A stretch of DNA of 64,000 bases from Chitinophaga japonensis (GTDB lineage: Bacteria; Bacteroidota; Bacteroidia; Chitinophagales; Chitinophagaceae). A model generated the notes under the pieces. That model did no database searches. It was not told the DNA's origin and saw only the letters and a list, made by a program, of their open reading frames with translations. The stretch lies in the NCBI RefSeq assembly GCF_007830125.1, contig NZ_VLLG01000002.1, forward strand, positions 1,558,550-1,622,549, written 5' to 3'. The position numbers and the translations under genes were made by a program. This document shows positions 32,556-40,653 of the stretch, one piece after another (the stretch's first letter is position 1; each line of letters opens with the position of its first letter).

Positions 32556-32939
32556 ATGAGCTTACAGGATAAATATAAACAACTGATAGACCAGGCTGCT
32601 AGTGCCGGCATCAGCAATCTGCAGGTGACAGAGCAGGATAATGTACTGTATATAAACGGTACAGCGCCTTCCCCGGCCATCAAGGACCAGTTATGGGATA
32701 CCTATGAAAAGCTGGACCCTGATATGCGCTCCGCGGATGTGGTGATGAATATCAGTGTTGCCGAAGGGGCAGGCGGCGGCGAGCAAACGTATGAAGTAAA
32801 GGCCGGGGACAGCCTGAGCAGGATCGCCAAAAACTATCCCGGGGTAAGCTGGAAAGATATTTTTGAAGCCAATAAGGACCAGATCAAGGATCCTAACCTG
32901 ATACACCCGGGACAAAAGCTGAAGATACCCGCGGTATGA
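32556..32939 (+). CDS. BON-LysM protein, Kbp (YgaU)-like
   Basis: 127 residues without a signal peptide. Residues 1-70 resemble a BON domain (LQVTEQDNVLYINGTAPSPA, then ADVVMNISV). A Gly-rich link leads to a LysM domain at about residues 76-126 (YEVKAGDSLSRIAKNYPGVS, ending LIHPGQKLKIP). This is the layout of E. coli Kbp, a cytoplasmic potassium-binding protein. It pairs with the BON lipoprotein upstream. The stop lies 2 bp before repeat E6. Confidence 0.85.
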   Translation: MSLQDKYKQLIDQAASAGISNLQVTEQDNVLYINGTAPSPAIKDQLWDTYEKLDPDMRSADVVMNISVAEGAGGGEQTYEVKAGDSLSRIAKNYPGVSWKDIFEANKDQIKDPNLIHPGQKLKIPAV

Positions 32940-32941
32940 TG

Positions 32942-33067
32942 GAAAAGTAACGAAAGCAAAAATTAAAAATAAAAAATAGTAGTGCAGTCTTTCAGCAAGA
33001 AGACAATTCTTTTTCATGAAAGGCACTTCAAGGTTTTTTATTTTTAATTTTTGCTTCGTTACTTTTC
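32942..33067. repeat. Bow-tie element E6 (AAAAATTAAAAATAAAAAA-type arms)
   Basis: The left arm 32942-32976 begins GAAAAGTAACGAAAGC and continues in A-rich units. The right arm 33034-33067 is its reverse complement with one inserted base. The core of 57 nt pairs AGTG/CACT and CTTTCA/TGAAAG. The right arm contains the stop codon and last two codons of the convergent acyltransferase gene, so the left arm carries an inverted copy of that gene end. Confidence 0.85.
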
Positions 33068-33925
33068 ACTTTGCGGATATGCATGCTTCCACCGTTTATG
33101 GCTCCACACCCATACCTCCGGCTGCTCCCGGATGTTCTTTTCCAGGAATTGGGCAAATGCTTCGGTGATCTTTCCCTCCGGCTCCTGCAATGGTGATTCA
33201 AACTGCAGTTGCAGCTCCGCCTTATAATATCCTCTTTTTACTTTTCGTATGTCCACAAACACTACCGGTATGTTATGCCGGCGGGCCGTCATTTCCGGGC
33301 CTTTGTAAAATGCGGTCATCTTGTTCAGGAAGGGGAACCAGTAGCAGCGGCGCGGATCGCTGGGATTCTGGTCGGCTACCAGGGCTATGAGGTACTGTTT
33401 GCTCAGCCAGGGCGCCATGCTGTTGCGAATATCATTGGCGGGTATCAGCTTACTGCCCGACTTTTCCCGGAAATGCCGGAAAAGCCGGTCCACCGCTTTG
33501 TTGGTAAGGGGCATGTACACCACCAGGAAAGGATAGCGCACGCCCTGTATGCAGAAGAGGTTGGCCCATTCCCAGTTAAAATTGTGGCCCAGGTGCAACT
33601 GGCAGCTTTTGCCCTGGCGGTACAGCTCGTGCAGTACGGTGAGGTCGCAGATAAAGCGGCGCTGCAGTTGCCGCCTGCTCATGGTCAGCAGCTTGATGGT
33701 CTCTACCATCATATCCGTCAGGTTGCGGTAGTATTTCCGCTCCAGCAGGGTTATCTCTGCGGGCGTCTTCCCGGGAAAGGCCTGTCGCAGGTTGGCCTGC
33801 ACCACTGCACGCCGGTAGCGGGCTATGTAATATACCAGTAAGTACAGTACATCGCTTAGCCGGTACAGTATCCACAATGGCAGCAGGGAAACGGCGTAAG
33901 CCAATATCAGCAGGAGATAATACAT
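33059..33925 (-). CDS. LpxL/HtrB-type lysophospholipid or lipid A acyltransferase
   Basis: 288 residues. An N-terminal membrane segment (LLLILAYAVSLLPLWIL) is followed by the acyltransferase core. The catalytic H-x4-E is at LGHNFNWEW, and later conserved blocks are ALVADQNPSDP and FYKGPEMTARRHNIPVVFVD. Such enzymes add acyl chains to lipid A precursors or ornithine lipids on the cytoplasmic face of the inner membrane. It is the third gene of a minus-strand operon after nadB (19 bp gap). The stop codon sits in repeat E6. Confidence 0.88.
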   Translation of the reverse strand: MYYLLLILAYAVSLLPLWILYRLSDVLYLLVYYIARYRRAVVQANLRQAFPGKTPAEITLLERKYYRNLTDMMVETIKLLTMSRRQLQRRFICDLTVLHELYRQGKSCQLHLGHNFNWEWANLFCIQGVRYPFLVVYMPLTNKAVDRLFRHFREKSGSKLIPANDIRNSMAPWLSKQYLIALVADQNPSDPRRCYWFPFLNKMTAFYKGPEMTARRHNIPVVFVDIRKVKRGYYKAELQLQFESPLQEPEGKITEAFAQFLEKNIREQPEVWVWSHKRWKHAYPQSEK

Positions 33926-33944
33926 TTCCGAAATTAGGGCAAAT

Positions 33945-35540
33945 TTACAATACTATATTCTGCACCAGCTCACTCTTGTACGGGTAGTCTGTATTGTAGT
34001 GCAGGCCGCGGCTCTCTTTACGGAAGGCGGCGCCTTTCACAATGAGGTAGCCAACGGTAATGAGGTTGCGCAGCTCGCAGAGCTGGGGCGACACCTCTGT
34101 TTTCTGGTACAGCGCCTCCGTTTCCTCGTGCAGGATGTCCAGGCGGCGCATGGCGCGCTGCAAACGCTCATCCGTACGCACAATGCCCACATAGTCGCTC
34201 ATGATCTGCTTCAGTTCCTTCAGGCTCTGCGTGATCAGGATCATTTCACGCGGGGCGGTAGTGCCCGTGGTATCCCAGTCCGGCACATCGTTCCGGAAGG
34301 AGATGCTGTCAATTTTCTTTGCGGCGTCCGTGTAGCAGCGGTGTGCAAATACCATGGCTTCCAGCAGGGAGTTGGAGGCCAGGCGGTTAGCCCCGTGCAG
34401 GCCGGTGCTGGCGCACTCGCCGCAGGAATACAGGTTGTTGATGGAGGTGCGGCCCCATTCGTTGGTCTTGATGCCGCCGCAGCTATAGTGGGCGGATGGC
34501 GCAATGGGGATCATATCTTTCTTTACGTCAATACCAATGCTCAGGCATTTCTCGTAAATGTTCGGGAAGTGATGGATGAACTTTTCCGTATCCATATGCC
34601 GGCAGTCCAGGTACACGTATTCCGTACCGGTGATCTTCATCTCGCTGTCAATAGCCCGGGCCACGATATCACGGGGAGCCAGGGACAGGCGGGGATCGTA
34701 CTTGTGCATGAATTCCTCGCCGTGAATATTGCGCAGGATGCCGCCATCGCCGCGCACCGCTTCCGTAATGAGGAAAGAATTGTTCACTCCCGGCTGGTAC
34801 AGCGCTGTGGGATGGAACTGTATGAACTCCATGTTCTCTATCCGGCCCTTGGCGCGGTATACCATGGCCACGCCGTCGCCGGTAGCAATAGCGGGATTGG
34901 TGGTGCTGCGGTACACCTGCCCGTTGCCGCCGCTGGCCAGCAGGGTAATGCGGCTCAGTATCTTTTCTATCCGGTTGGTCTGGAGGTTCAGCACGTACAC
35001 GCCGTAGCATTCAATGTCCAGCGTGCTTTTGGTTACCAGGTAGCCCAGGTGGTGCTGGGTGATCAGGTCTATCACAAAGCAATGGGTGACCAGCTCAATG
35101 TTCGGTCTTTTATGGATGGCTGCCAGCAAGGCTCTTTCAATCTCCTTGCCGGTTACATCTTTATGATGGATCACCCTGAACTGGGAGTGGCCGCCTTCCC
35201 GTCCCAGGGAATATTCTCCGTCCGGGTTCTTGTCAAAATTGGCGCCCCATTCAATGATCTCGCTTACGCGCTCCGGGCCTTCCTTCACCACTATTTCCAC
35301 GATGCGGGGATTGCATAGCCCGTCGCCTGCGATCAGCGTATCCTCGATATGTTTTTCAAAGCTGTCGTTCTCCAGGTCGTTCACCACGGCTACCCCGCCC
35401 TGTGCGTATTTGGTATTGGTTTCGTCCTCACGCGTTTTGGTAATAACGGTGATCTTCTTATCCGGGCATGCTTCCGCTACTTTTAAGGCATAGGTAAGCC
35501 CTGCAATACCCGAACCAATCACTAAAAAGTCTGTTTGCAT
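33945..35540 (-). CDS. nadB: L-aspartate oxidase
   Basis: 531 residues, normal size. The FAD-binding Rossmann motif is at the N-terminus (FLVIGSGIAGLTYALKVAE), followed by KYAQGGVAVV and the catalytic-region block REGGHSQFRVIHHKDVTGKE. Later blocks are GDGVAMVYRAKGRIENMEF and PSAHYSCGGIKTNEWGRTSI. It oxidises aspartate to iminoaspartate, the first step of NAD synthesis; nadA and nadC are not in view. It is co-transcribed with an upstream lysoplasmalogenase gene (24 bp) and the downstream acyltransferase. Confidence 0.95.
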   Translation of the reverse strand: MQTDFLVIGSGIAGLTYALKVAEACPDKKITVITKTREDETNTKYAQGGVAVVNDLENDSFEKHIEDTLIAGDGLCNPRIVEIVVKEGPERVSEIIEWGANFDKNPDGEYSLGREGGHSQFRVIHHKDVTGKEIERALLAAIHKRPNIELVTHCFVIDLITQHHLGYLVTKSTLDIECYGVYVLNLQTNRIEKILSRITLLASGGNGQVYRSTTNPAIATGDGVAMVYRAKGRIENMEFIQFHPTALYQPGVNNSFLITEAVRGDGGILRNIHGEEFMHKYDPRLSLAPRDIVARAIDSEMKITGTEYVYLDCRHMDTEKFIHHFPNIYEKCLSIGIDVKKDMIPIAPSAHYSCGGIKTNEWGRTSINNLYSCGECASTGLHGANRLASNSLLEAMVFAHRCYTDAAKKIDSISFRNDVPDWDTTGTTAPREMILITQSLKELKQIMSDYVGIVRTDERLQRAMRRLDILHEETEALYQKTEVSPQLCELRNLITVGYLIVKGAAFRKESRGLHYNTDYPYKSELVQNIVL

Positions 35541-35564
35541 ATTTCTGATGACTAACCATCAAAG

Positions 35565-36242
35565 TTACACTTTAGTGCGTGAAATCAGATACCTGCCGCT
35601 GCCTTCTGTAATAGCCCACTGGGCAAGGCCGTAGGTAAGCATGATCCAGATGCCGGCGGTGGGGAAGGACTGGTAAAAGCGCTGCAGGGCTATCATGGCG
35701 TCTGAACCGATAAAAAGAATGGCGCCTCCCACGCAGAACCAGGCCATGGGTTGCTCCCGGAAACGGAAGGCATGCAGGGAGCAGAGGAGGATAAAGGAAA
35801 TGGCAATGGCATAGATCACTACCGGCACGGTCATGCCGCCCAGGTAGGGGTAGATGAAGAAGAGGAAGGCCAGCACCACGGCCTCCACCAGCAGGATAAG
35901 CGGAATTTTGCACAGGGGCCGGGGAGGGTTGGAATACCGCACCTTCAGGAAAAAACCGATGTAAGCCAGGTGCGCCAGCAGGAAGCAGGCCAGCCCGGCC
36001 AGGAAATAGCGGTCCCACAGCAGCAGCACATCGCCGGCCCAGGAAAAGAACAGTGCGGTTAGCAACAGGTTGCGGAAAACGGCTGGCTGCAGCGCATGGA
36101 TGTTTGTCAGCAGGTAAGCGCCCAGCAGGGGAATGAGCAGGGGTTTGGTAAGGTACCGGGTAGTGTCCGCCCCCGCTGCAATGGCCGTAAGATGAATGGC
36201 CAGCACCGCGAAGTACAGGAAAAGCCAGGGTTGTTTCTTCAT
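35565..36242 (-). CDS. YhhN-family lysoplasmalogenase-like membrane protein
   Basis: 225 residues with about eight membrane spans. Family blocks include YLTKPLLIPLLGAYLL, FFSWAGDVLLLW with the conserved Asp, and the later GGAILFIGSDAMIALQRF with a second conserved Asp. YhhN/TMEM86 proteins hydrolyse the vinyl-ether bond of lysoplasmalogens; the role in bacteria without plasmalogens is unsettled. It is the first gene of the minus-strand unit with nadB and the acyltransferase, which may point to lipid metabolism. Confidence 0.85.
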   Translation of the reverse strand: MKKQPWLFLYFAVLAIHLTAIAAGADTTRYLTKPLLIPLLGAYLLTNIHALQPAVFRNLLLTALFFSWAGDVLLLWDRYFLAGLACFLLAHLAYIGFFLKVRYSNPPRPLCKIPLILLVEAVVLAFLFFIYPYLGGMTVPVVIYAIAISFILLCSLHAFRFREQPMAWFCVGGAILFIGSDAMIALQRFYQSFPTAGIWIMLTYGLAQWAITEGSGRYLISRTKV

Positions 36243-36307
36243 AAATCGGTTTTACACAGGGTTGGTGCGGGTATAAATATAAGAAAAGCTGGCACATGAG
36301 CGGCCGG

Positions 36308-37645
36308 TCAGCGCTTGGCCAGCGTTACGAGGAAAGTGGTGCCCTCGCCATTGCTGCTGCTCACTCTCAACTGCCCCCCGTGCGATTGTATGATCTGCTG
36401 GGAGAGGCTCAGGCCGATGCCGCTGCCTTTTTTCTTGGTGGTGTAAAAGGGGATGAAGATCTTGTTCACGGCATCAGCGTCAATACCCGGCCCGTTGTCC
36501 GTAATGGCGATGCATACCTGCTGCGGCTCGCTCATATAGGCTTTCACGTGAATGTGCGGCGCCGTGGTGTGCTCCAGCGCATCCATTGCATTCTTGATAA
36601 GATTGATCAGCACCATCTGCAGTTGGGCCGTGTCTGCACGGATGTCTACATTTTCCGTGTCCAGGTGGTACTGGTAGTGGATGCCCGCCTGCCGCAGTTC
36701 CGGCAGCAGCAGGTTGCTCACGGAGGTAATGAGGGCCCGCAGGTTTACCCGGGTAAACTGGGGCTTGGGCAGGGTGGTATAATCGCGGTAGGCGTTCACA
36801 AAGTTCATAATGCCCTTGCTGCGGCTTTCCACGGTTTGCAGCGCCTCCTGCAGGTCGGCAATGGCTTCCGGCTGCTGTGTGTAGGGTGCTATATCCTGCT
36901 CCACTATTTCCTGCATGGTGCTGATGAGGGATACGATGGGCGTTACGGAGTTCATGATCTCGTGCCGCAATATTTTGGTCAGGTTCTGCCAGGCTTCCAG
37001 CTCTTTTTCCTGCAGCTCCGTGTGAATGTTCTGTATGCTGATCAGCTTTACCAGCCGGCCCTGCAGGCGGATGGTGGCGGCATGTATGGACAGTTGGTGC
37101 TCCTGCAGGGTGCGGTACAGTATCTTATGCCCGGAGCGTAATTGCAGCAACAGCTCCGGGAGGCCGGGATGCGTGCTTTTCAGCTCCGAGATGTTGCGCA
37201 ACCGGTAAATGTTCAGCAGGCGGAAAGCGGAGGGATTGATCAGCTCTATTTGTCCCTCTGCATCAAAGGACAGCATGCCGATGCTGATGTGCTGTACGAT
37301 GGTGTCAATATATTTCAGGTTGGCCTCTTTCTCTGCCCGGGTTTGGCGGAAGGCTTCCAGTACGGCGTTGAACTGCTGGTTCAGCGCTTTGAAGCTTTTG
37401 CCCATTTTGTTGTCCGCACTGAAGCGGATGGAAAAATCCTCGTAGCGGATGGATTCCAGGAAGAGGCTCAGCTTGCGGTTCACCCGGTTCAGGTAATAGT
37501 ACAGGCTGTAGATCTGTATAGTGGCGAGGATGGCGATGATGATGCCCGGTACCACGCCTGCTATATGCCACAGCCATACGCCGGCTGCTATGGTAACTGT
37601 CAGCAGCAGGATGCGCAGGAATATATTTAGGCTGAAACGATTCAT
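36308..37645 (-). CDS. NtrY-like membrane sensor histidine kinase
   Basis: 445 residues from the ATG at 37645; the upstream extension is encoded by repeat E4. Two N-terminal spans (LRILLLTVTIAAGVWLW and PGIIIAILATIQIYSLYY), a HAMP-like region, a PAS domain (IQHISIGMLSFDAEGQIELI region), then HisKA with the phosphorylated His in LRHEIMNSVTPIV and HATPase_c with NLIKNAMDAL, DNGPGID and GSGIGLSLSQ. The short extracellular loop suggests sensing within or near the membrane. It is encoded directly downstream of a sigma-54 activator and should phosphorylate it. Confidence 0.92.
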   Translation of the reverse strand: MNRFSLNIFLRILLLTVTIAAGVWLWHIAGVVPGIIIAILATIQIYSLYYYLNRVNRKLSLFLESIRYEDFSIRFSADNKMGKSFKALNQQFNAVLEAFRQTRAEKEANLKYIDTIVQHISIGMLSFDAEGQIELINPSAFRLLNIYRLRNISELKSTHPGLPELLLQLRSGHKILYRTLQEHQLSIHAATIRLQGRLVKLISIQNIHTELQEKELEAWQNLTKILRHEIMNSVTPIVSLISTMQEIVEQDIAPYTQQPEAIADLQEALQTVESRSKGIMNFVNAYRDYTTLPKPQFTRVNLRALITSVSNLLLPELRQAGIHYQYHLDTENVDIRADTAQLQMVLINLIKNAMDALEHTTAPHIHVKAYMSEPQQVCIAITDNGPGIDADAVNKIFIPFYTTKKKGSGIGLSLSQQIIQSHGGQLRVSSSNGEGTTFLVTLAKR

Positions 37646-37650
37646 GATTG

Positions 37651-37795
37651 AAAATTCCAAAATCCAAATTCCAAATCCCAATGGGGAAATTCAAATTCCA
37701 AACCGGAAAAGTATGTCAAAATTAAAAGCAGGCCGCTTTCTTATTGAAGCATATCCTGTTCCGTTTGGAATTTGGGTTTTGGAATTTGGAATTTT
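37651..37795. repeat. Bow-tie element E4 (CCAAATTCC-type) inside the two-component operon
   Basis: Left arm 37651-37703 and right arm 37764-37795 (TTTGGAATTTGGGTTTTGG...) are inverted. The core 37704-37763 contains TATG..CATA and AAAGC..GCTTT pairs and matches the reverse complement of the E1 core closely. The element separates the response-regulator stop (37794-37796, inside the arm edge) from the kinase start, 5 bp from its other end. Confidence 0.85.
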
Positions 37796-39155
37796 ATAAA
37801 TTATACTTCTCCAGTCTCCGGTACAGGGCGGCCCTGCTCAGGCCCAGCTCCCGGGCGGCCTCCGTGATGTTGCCGTTACATTTCTTCATGGCCTGGGTAA
37901 TGATGTTGCGCTCCATTTCCTCCAGGTTATAACCTGTGTCCATCTCCTGTTCGCGAGCAGGGCTTTTTACAAATACGTCCTTCGGCATCAGGGATTTGCC
38001 CTGTGATAGTATAACGGCCCTTTCAATAGCATGTTGCAGCTCCCGTATATTGCCCGGCCAGTCGTACTGCTGCAGCTCCTGTACCAGGGATTCATGCAGG
38101 CTGCTTACCGGCCGCCGGTATTTATCGCGGTACACCTGCAGGAAGTGCTCCGCCAGCGGCAGGATGTCTTCCGTGCGCTCCCGCAGGGGCGGCAGGAATA
38201 TCTCGATGGTATTGATGCGGTACAGCAGGTCCTGGCGGAACAGGTGCTGGGCCGCCATTTGCTGGATATTGCGGTTGGTGGCGCATATCAGCCTTACATC
38301 CACGGGCACGGCCTTGTTGGAGCCCACCCGTGTCACGGAGCGGTTTTGCAGCACGGTGAGCAGCTTGGCCTGGAAGGGAAGGGAGATATTGCCGATCTCG
38401 TCCAGGAAAATGGTGCCGCCGGCCGCCTCCTCAAACCGGCCGGTACGGTCTTCCCGGGCATCGGTAAAAGCGCCTTTTACGTGGCCAAACAGCTCGCTCT
38501 CGAACAGGGTTTCGCTGATGGCCCCCAGGTCTACGCTTACAAAAGGCGCTTTGCTGCGCAGGGATAACTGGTGAATGTGGCGGGCCAGCATATCCTTGCC
38601 GGTGCCGTTCTCGCCCAGTATCAGGATGTTGGCGTCGGTGCCGGCCACCCGCTGGGCCGTGTCCATCACCTGCTGCATGGCGCTGCTGTTGCCGGTAATG
38701 AGCTGCCCGTCCGCAGGCGCCGGCTTTTCCTTTTGCGTGGCGGCCCGGTGCTTGTTAAAAGCCGCCTGCATGGTGGCCAGCAGTTTGTCGTTTTCCCAGG
38801 GCTTCAGCACAAAATCCGTGGCGCCCGCCTTAATGGCCCGCACGGCCATCTCCACATCCCCGTAGGCGGTAAACAGTACTACGGTGGACTGGGGCTTGAT
38901 GTCCAGGATGCGGTCCAGCCACTCAAACCCCTCCTTGCCGCTGCTCAGGTCGCGGGTAAAGTTCATATCCAGCAGGATCACATCGTAATCAAAATTGGTG
39001 ACCATGTAGGGTATCTTCTGGGGGTTGCGCTCAAAATCCACCTGTTCAAAATGGCGTTTCAGCAATAGCCGGGCTGCGCGCAGCACGTCCATATCATCAT
39101 CTACGATCAGAATTTTTCCGGGAAGCGTTGTTGTCATAATAATCTGGTTCTGCAA
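37794..39155 (-). CDS. Sigma-54-dependent response regulator (NtrC family)
   Basis: 453 residues: receiver (about 14-135, with IVDDD, the phospho-Asp in VILLDMNF and Lys in FVLKPWE), AAA+ domain (about 155-385; Walker A GENGTGKD, Walker B GGTIFLDEIG) and a Fis-type HTH ending NITEAARELGLSRAALYRRL. The sigma-54 contact loop reads GAFTDA rather than GAFTGA. It should activate sigma-54 promoters when phosphorylated by the kinase encoded downstream. It is divergent from the export operon, and two dyads plus a -24/-12-like site in between make that operon its likely target. ATG 39137 is an alternative start. Confidence 0.93.
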   Translation of the reverse strand: MQNQIIMTTTLPGKILIVDDDMDVLRAARLLLKRHFEQVDFERNPQKIPYMVTNFDYDVILLDMNFTRDLSSGKEGFEWLDRILDIKPQSTVVLFTAYGDVEMAVRAIKAGATDFVLKPWENDKLLATMQAAFNKHRAATQKEKPAPADGQLITGNSSAMQQVMDTAQRVAGTDANILILGENGTGKDMLARHIHQLSLRSKAPFVSVDLGAISETLFESELFGHVKGAFTDAREDRTGRFEEAAGGTIFLDEIGNISLPFQAKLLTVLQNRSVTRVGSNKAVPVDVRLICATNRNIQQMAAQHLFRQDLLYRINTIEIFLPPLRERTEDILPLAEHFLQVYRDKYRRPVSSLHESLVQELQQYDWPGNIRELQHAIERAVILSQGKSLMPKDVFVKSPAREQEMDTGYNLEEMERNIITQAMKKCNGNITEAARELGLSRAALYRRLEKYNL

Positions 39156-39265
39156 ACAGTATTCCTGATACGGGCCGCGCGGGCATCAGGCGGTCTGCGG
39201 CCGCTACCGGCAATATTAAACAAAGATTTCGTTTTTCGGGCGGCTTTATACGGGCCGTTTAAAAG

Positions 39266-39302
39266 TGTCCGGAAACGGACAGGGGCTGTCCGGTACGGGA
39301 CA
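39266..39302. promoter_or_regulatory. Two tandem dyads, probable enhancer sites for the sigma-54 activator
   Basis: TGTCCGGAAACGGACA (39266-39281) and TGTCCGGTACGGGACA (39287-39302) share TGTCCG-N4-SGGACA. Their centres are 21 bp apart, two helical turns, so bound dimers would face the same side. They lie about 80-110 bp before the predicted start site, the usual enhancer distance for NtrC-type proteins. Confidence 0.7.
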
Positions 39303-39355
39303 TATTTTAAACGGTTGTTTTTCGGAACCCCTTACTGGTAAAGGTTTTACGGCTT

Positions 39356-39371
39356 TGGCATATTGGTTGGA
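39356..39371 (+). promoter_or_regulatory. -24/-12 (sigma-54) type promoter of the export operon
   Basis: TGGCATATTGGTTGGA fits TGGCAyr-N4-TTGCw except that the -12 C is G. Spacing between the GG and the -12 pair is the required 10 bp. Transcription would start near 39382, 24 nt before the ATG at 39406. Confidence 0.5.
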
Positions 39372-39405
39372 CTTTCCAGGCAGCCAAATGTTGGAATATC
39401 ATTTT

Positions 39406-40653
39406 ATGGATAGAAAAATAGAAAAGAAATTCTGGTCGGGAAAACGTATTTTAATGATCAGCGGCGGCACCCTGGTGGCATTGCTGCTGTTATACAACCT
39501 GATATTCGCCGATCACCGTTCCAAGCTGAACGTGGAGAAGGATAAGATCACCATCAGCACCGTTACCAAAGGAACCTTCGATCAATATATCGCCGTAACC
39601 GCTGTTGTGCAACCCTTAAAGACCATCCGCCTGGATGCTATTGAAGGCGGGTACGTGAGCCGCAAGTACCTGGAAGGCGGCAGCAAGGTGAAAGAGGGCG
39701 ATTCCATCCTGAGACTGGAAAACCAGCGTATGCAGATGGAATTTATGAACCACGAAACAGAAATGTACCGGCTGATCAATGAACTGCAGAACACCCGGCT
39801 GAACCTGAAGCAGAACCGCTTTACCATGGAAAGAACATTGGCGGAGCTGAACTACAAGATAGCCCAGGCAAAGGACTTGTATGACCGCAACAAGCTGCTG
39901 GTGGATGAAAAAATAGTGGCCCGGCAGGAGTTTAACAAGAACAAAATGGAATACGAGGGGCTGGTACGGCAGCGCGAAATTGAAATTGAAAGCCAGCAAT
40001 ACCAGGAGGAGAATGCCAGGATACAGATACAGCAACTGGAAGGCACGATTGCCCGCACCCAGCGCAACCTGGAGATGATGAAGGCGAACCTGAACAACCT
40101 GGTCGTTCGGGCGCCTATTTCCGGGCAGCTCTCTTCCGTGGATGTGGAAGTAGGCTCCAGCATCACCACGGGCCAGAACATCGGCCAGATCGATGACCTG
40201 AGCGGGTTTAAGATGCGCGCGGAAGTGGATGAGCACTATATTTCCCGGGTATTTGCCGGGCTGAAAGCCACCTTTGAATTTGCCGGCAAGTCCTATGAGA
40301 TGGTGGTGACCAAAGCCTTTCCCGAAGTAACCAATGGCCGCTTTAACGTGGACCTGAACTTTGTAAAGGAAACCCCCGAAGGCATCCGCCGCGGGCAGTC
40401 GTCCCCCATACGCCTGGAACTGGGTAAGCCGTCGGAAGCCATCCTGCTGCCGGTAGGCGGTTTCTTCTCCGACACGGGCGGCAACTGGGTGTATGTGCTG
40501 GACAACAGCGGAAAGCGCGCCATAAAACGCAACATTTCCCTGGGGCAGAAAAACCCGCAATTCTTTGAAGTGCTGGAAGGGCTGGAGCCCGGCGACCGCG
40601 TGATCACTTCATCTTATGAGAACTTCGGGGATAAGGAAGTGTTGGTATTTTAG
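39406..40653 (+). CDS. Periplasmic adaptor (membrane fusion) protein of the export system
   Basis: 415 residues from the ATG at 39406; upstream codons overlap the regulatory sites. One N-terminal span (RILMISGGTLVALLLLYNL) anchors it. The biotinyl-lipoyl half near VKEGDSILRLENQRMQMEF is separated from its partner by a long coiled-coil hairpin (residues about 110-225, rich in Glu, Gln, Arg, Leu). It resumes at VVRAPISGQLSSVDVEVGSS, followed by beta-barrel domains and a C-terminal LEGLEPGDRVITSSYENFGD. It links an inner-membrane ABC exporter to TolC. The stop codon overlaps the purine array of E7. Confidence 0.9.
   Translation: MDRKIEKKFWSGKRILMISGGTLVALLLLYNLIFADHRSKLNVEKDKITISTVTKGTFDQYIAVTAVVQPLKTIRLDAIEGGYVSRKYLEGGSKVKEGDSILRLENQRMQMEFMNHETEMYRLINELQNTRLNLKQNRFTMERTLAELNYKIAQAKDLYDRNKLLVDEKIVARQEFNKNKMEYEGLVRQREIEIESQQYQEENARIQIQQLEGTIARTQRNLEMMKANLNNLVVRAPISGQLSSVDVEVGSSITTGQNIGQIDDLSGFKMRAEVDEHYISRVFAGLKATFEFAGKSYEMVVTKAFPEVTNGRFNVDLNFVKETPEGIRRGQSSPIRLELGKPSEAILLPVGGFFSDTGGNWVYVLDNSGKRAIKRNISLGQKNPQFFEVLEGLEPGDRVITSSYENFGDKEVLVF

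Noticed and set aside
37646-37681. Twelve-residue N-terminal extension of the sensor kinase
   Set aside because: It is repeat-encoded (FGIWILEF-type); the ATG at 37645 precedes the first normal residues.
27618-37795. TTCCAAATCC-type arrays as a CRISPR array
   Set aside because: The units are about 10-12 bp with no unique spacers, arranged as inverted blocks around a core, and no cas gene is present.
39265-39405. Upstream extension of the first adaptor protein
   Set aside because: It would overlap both dyads and the -24/-12 site, and the residues are unlike a signal or anchor. ATG 39406 fits.
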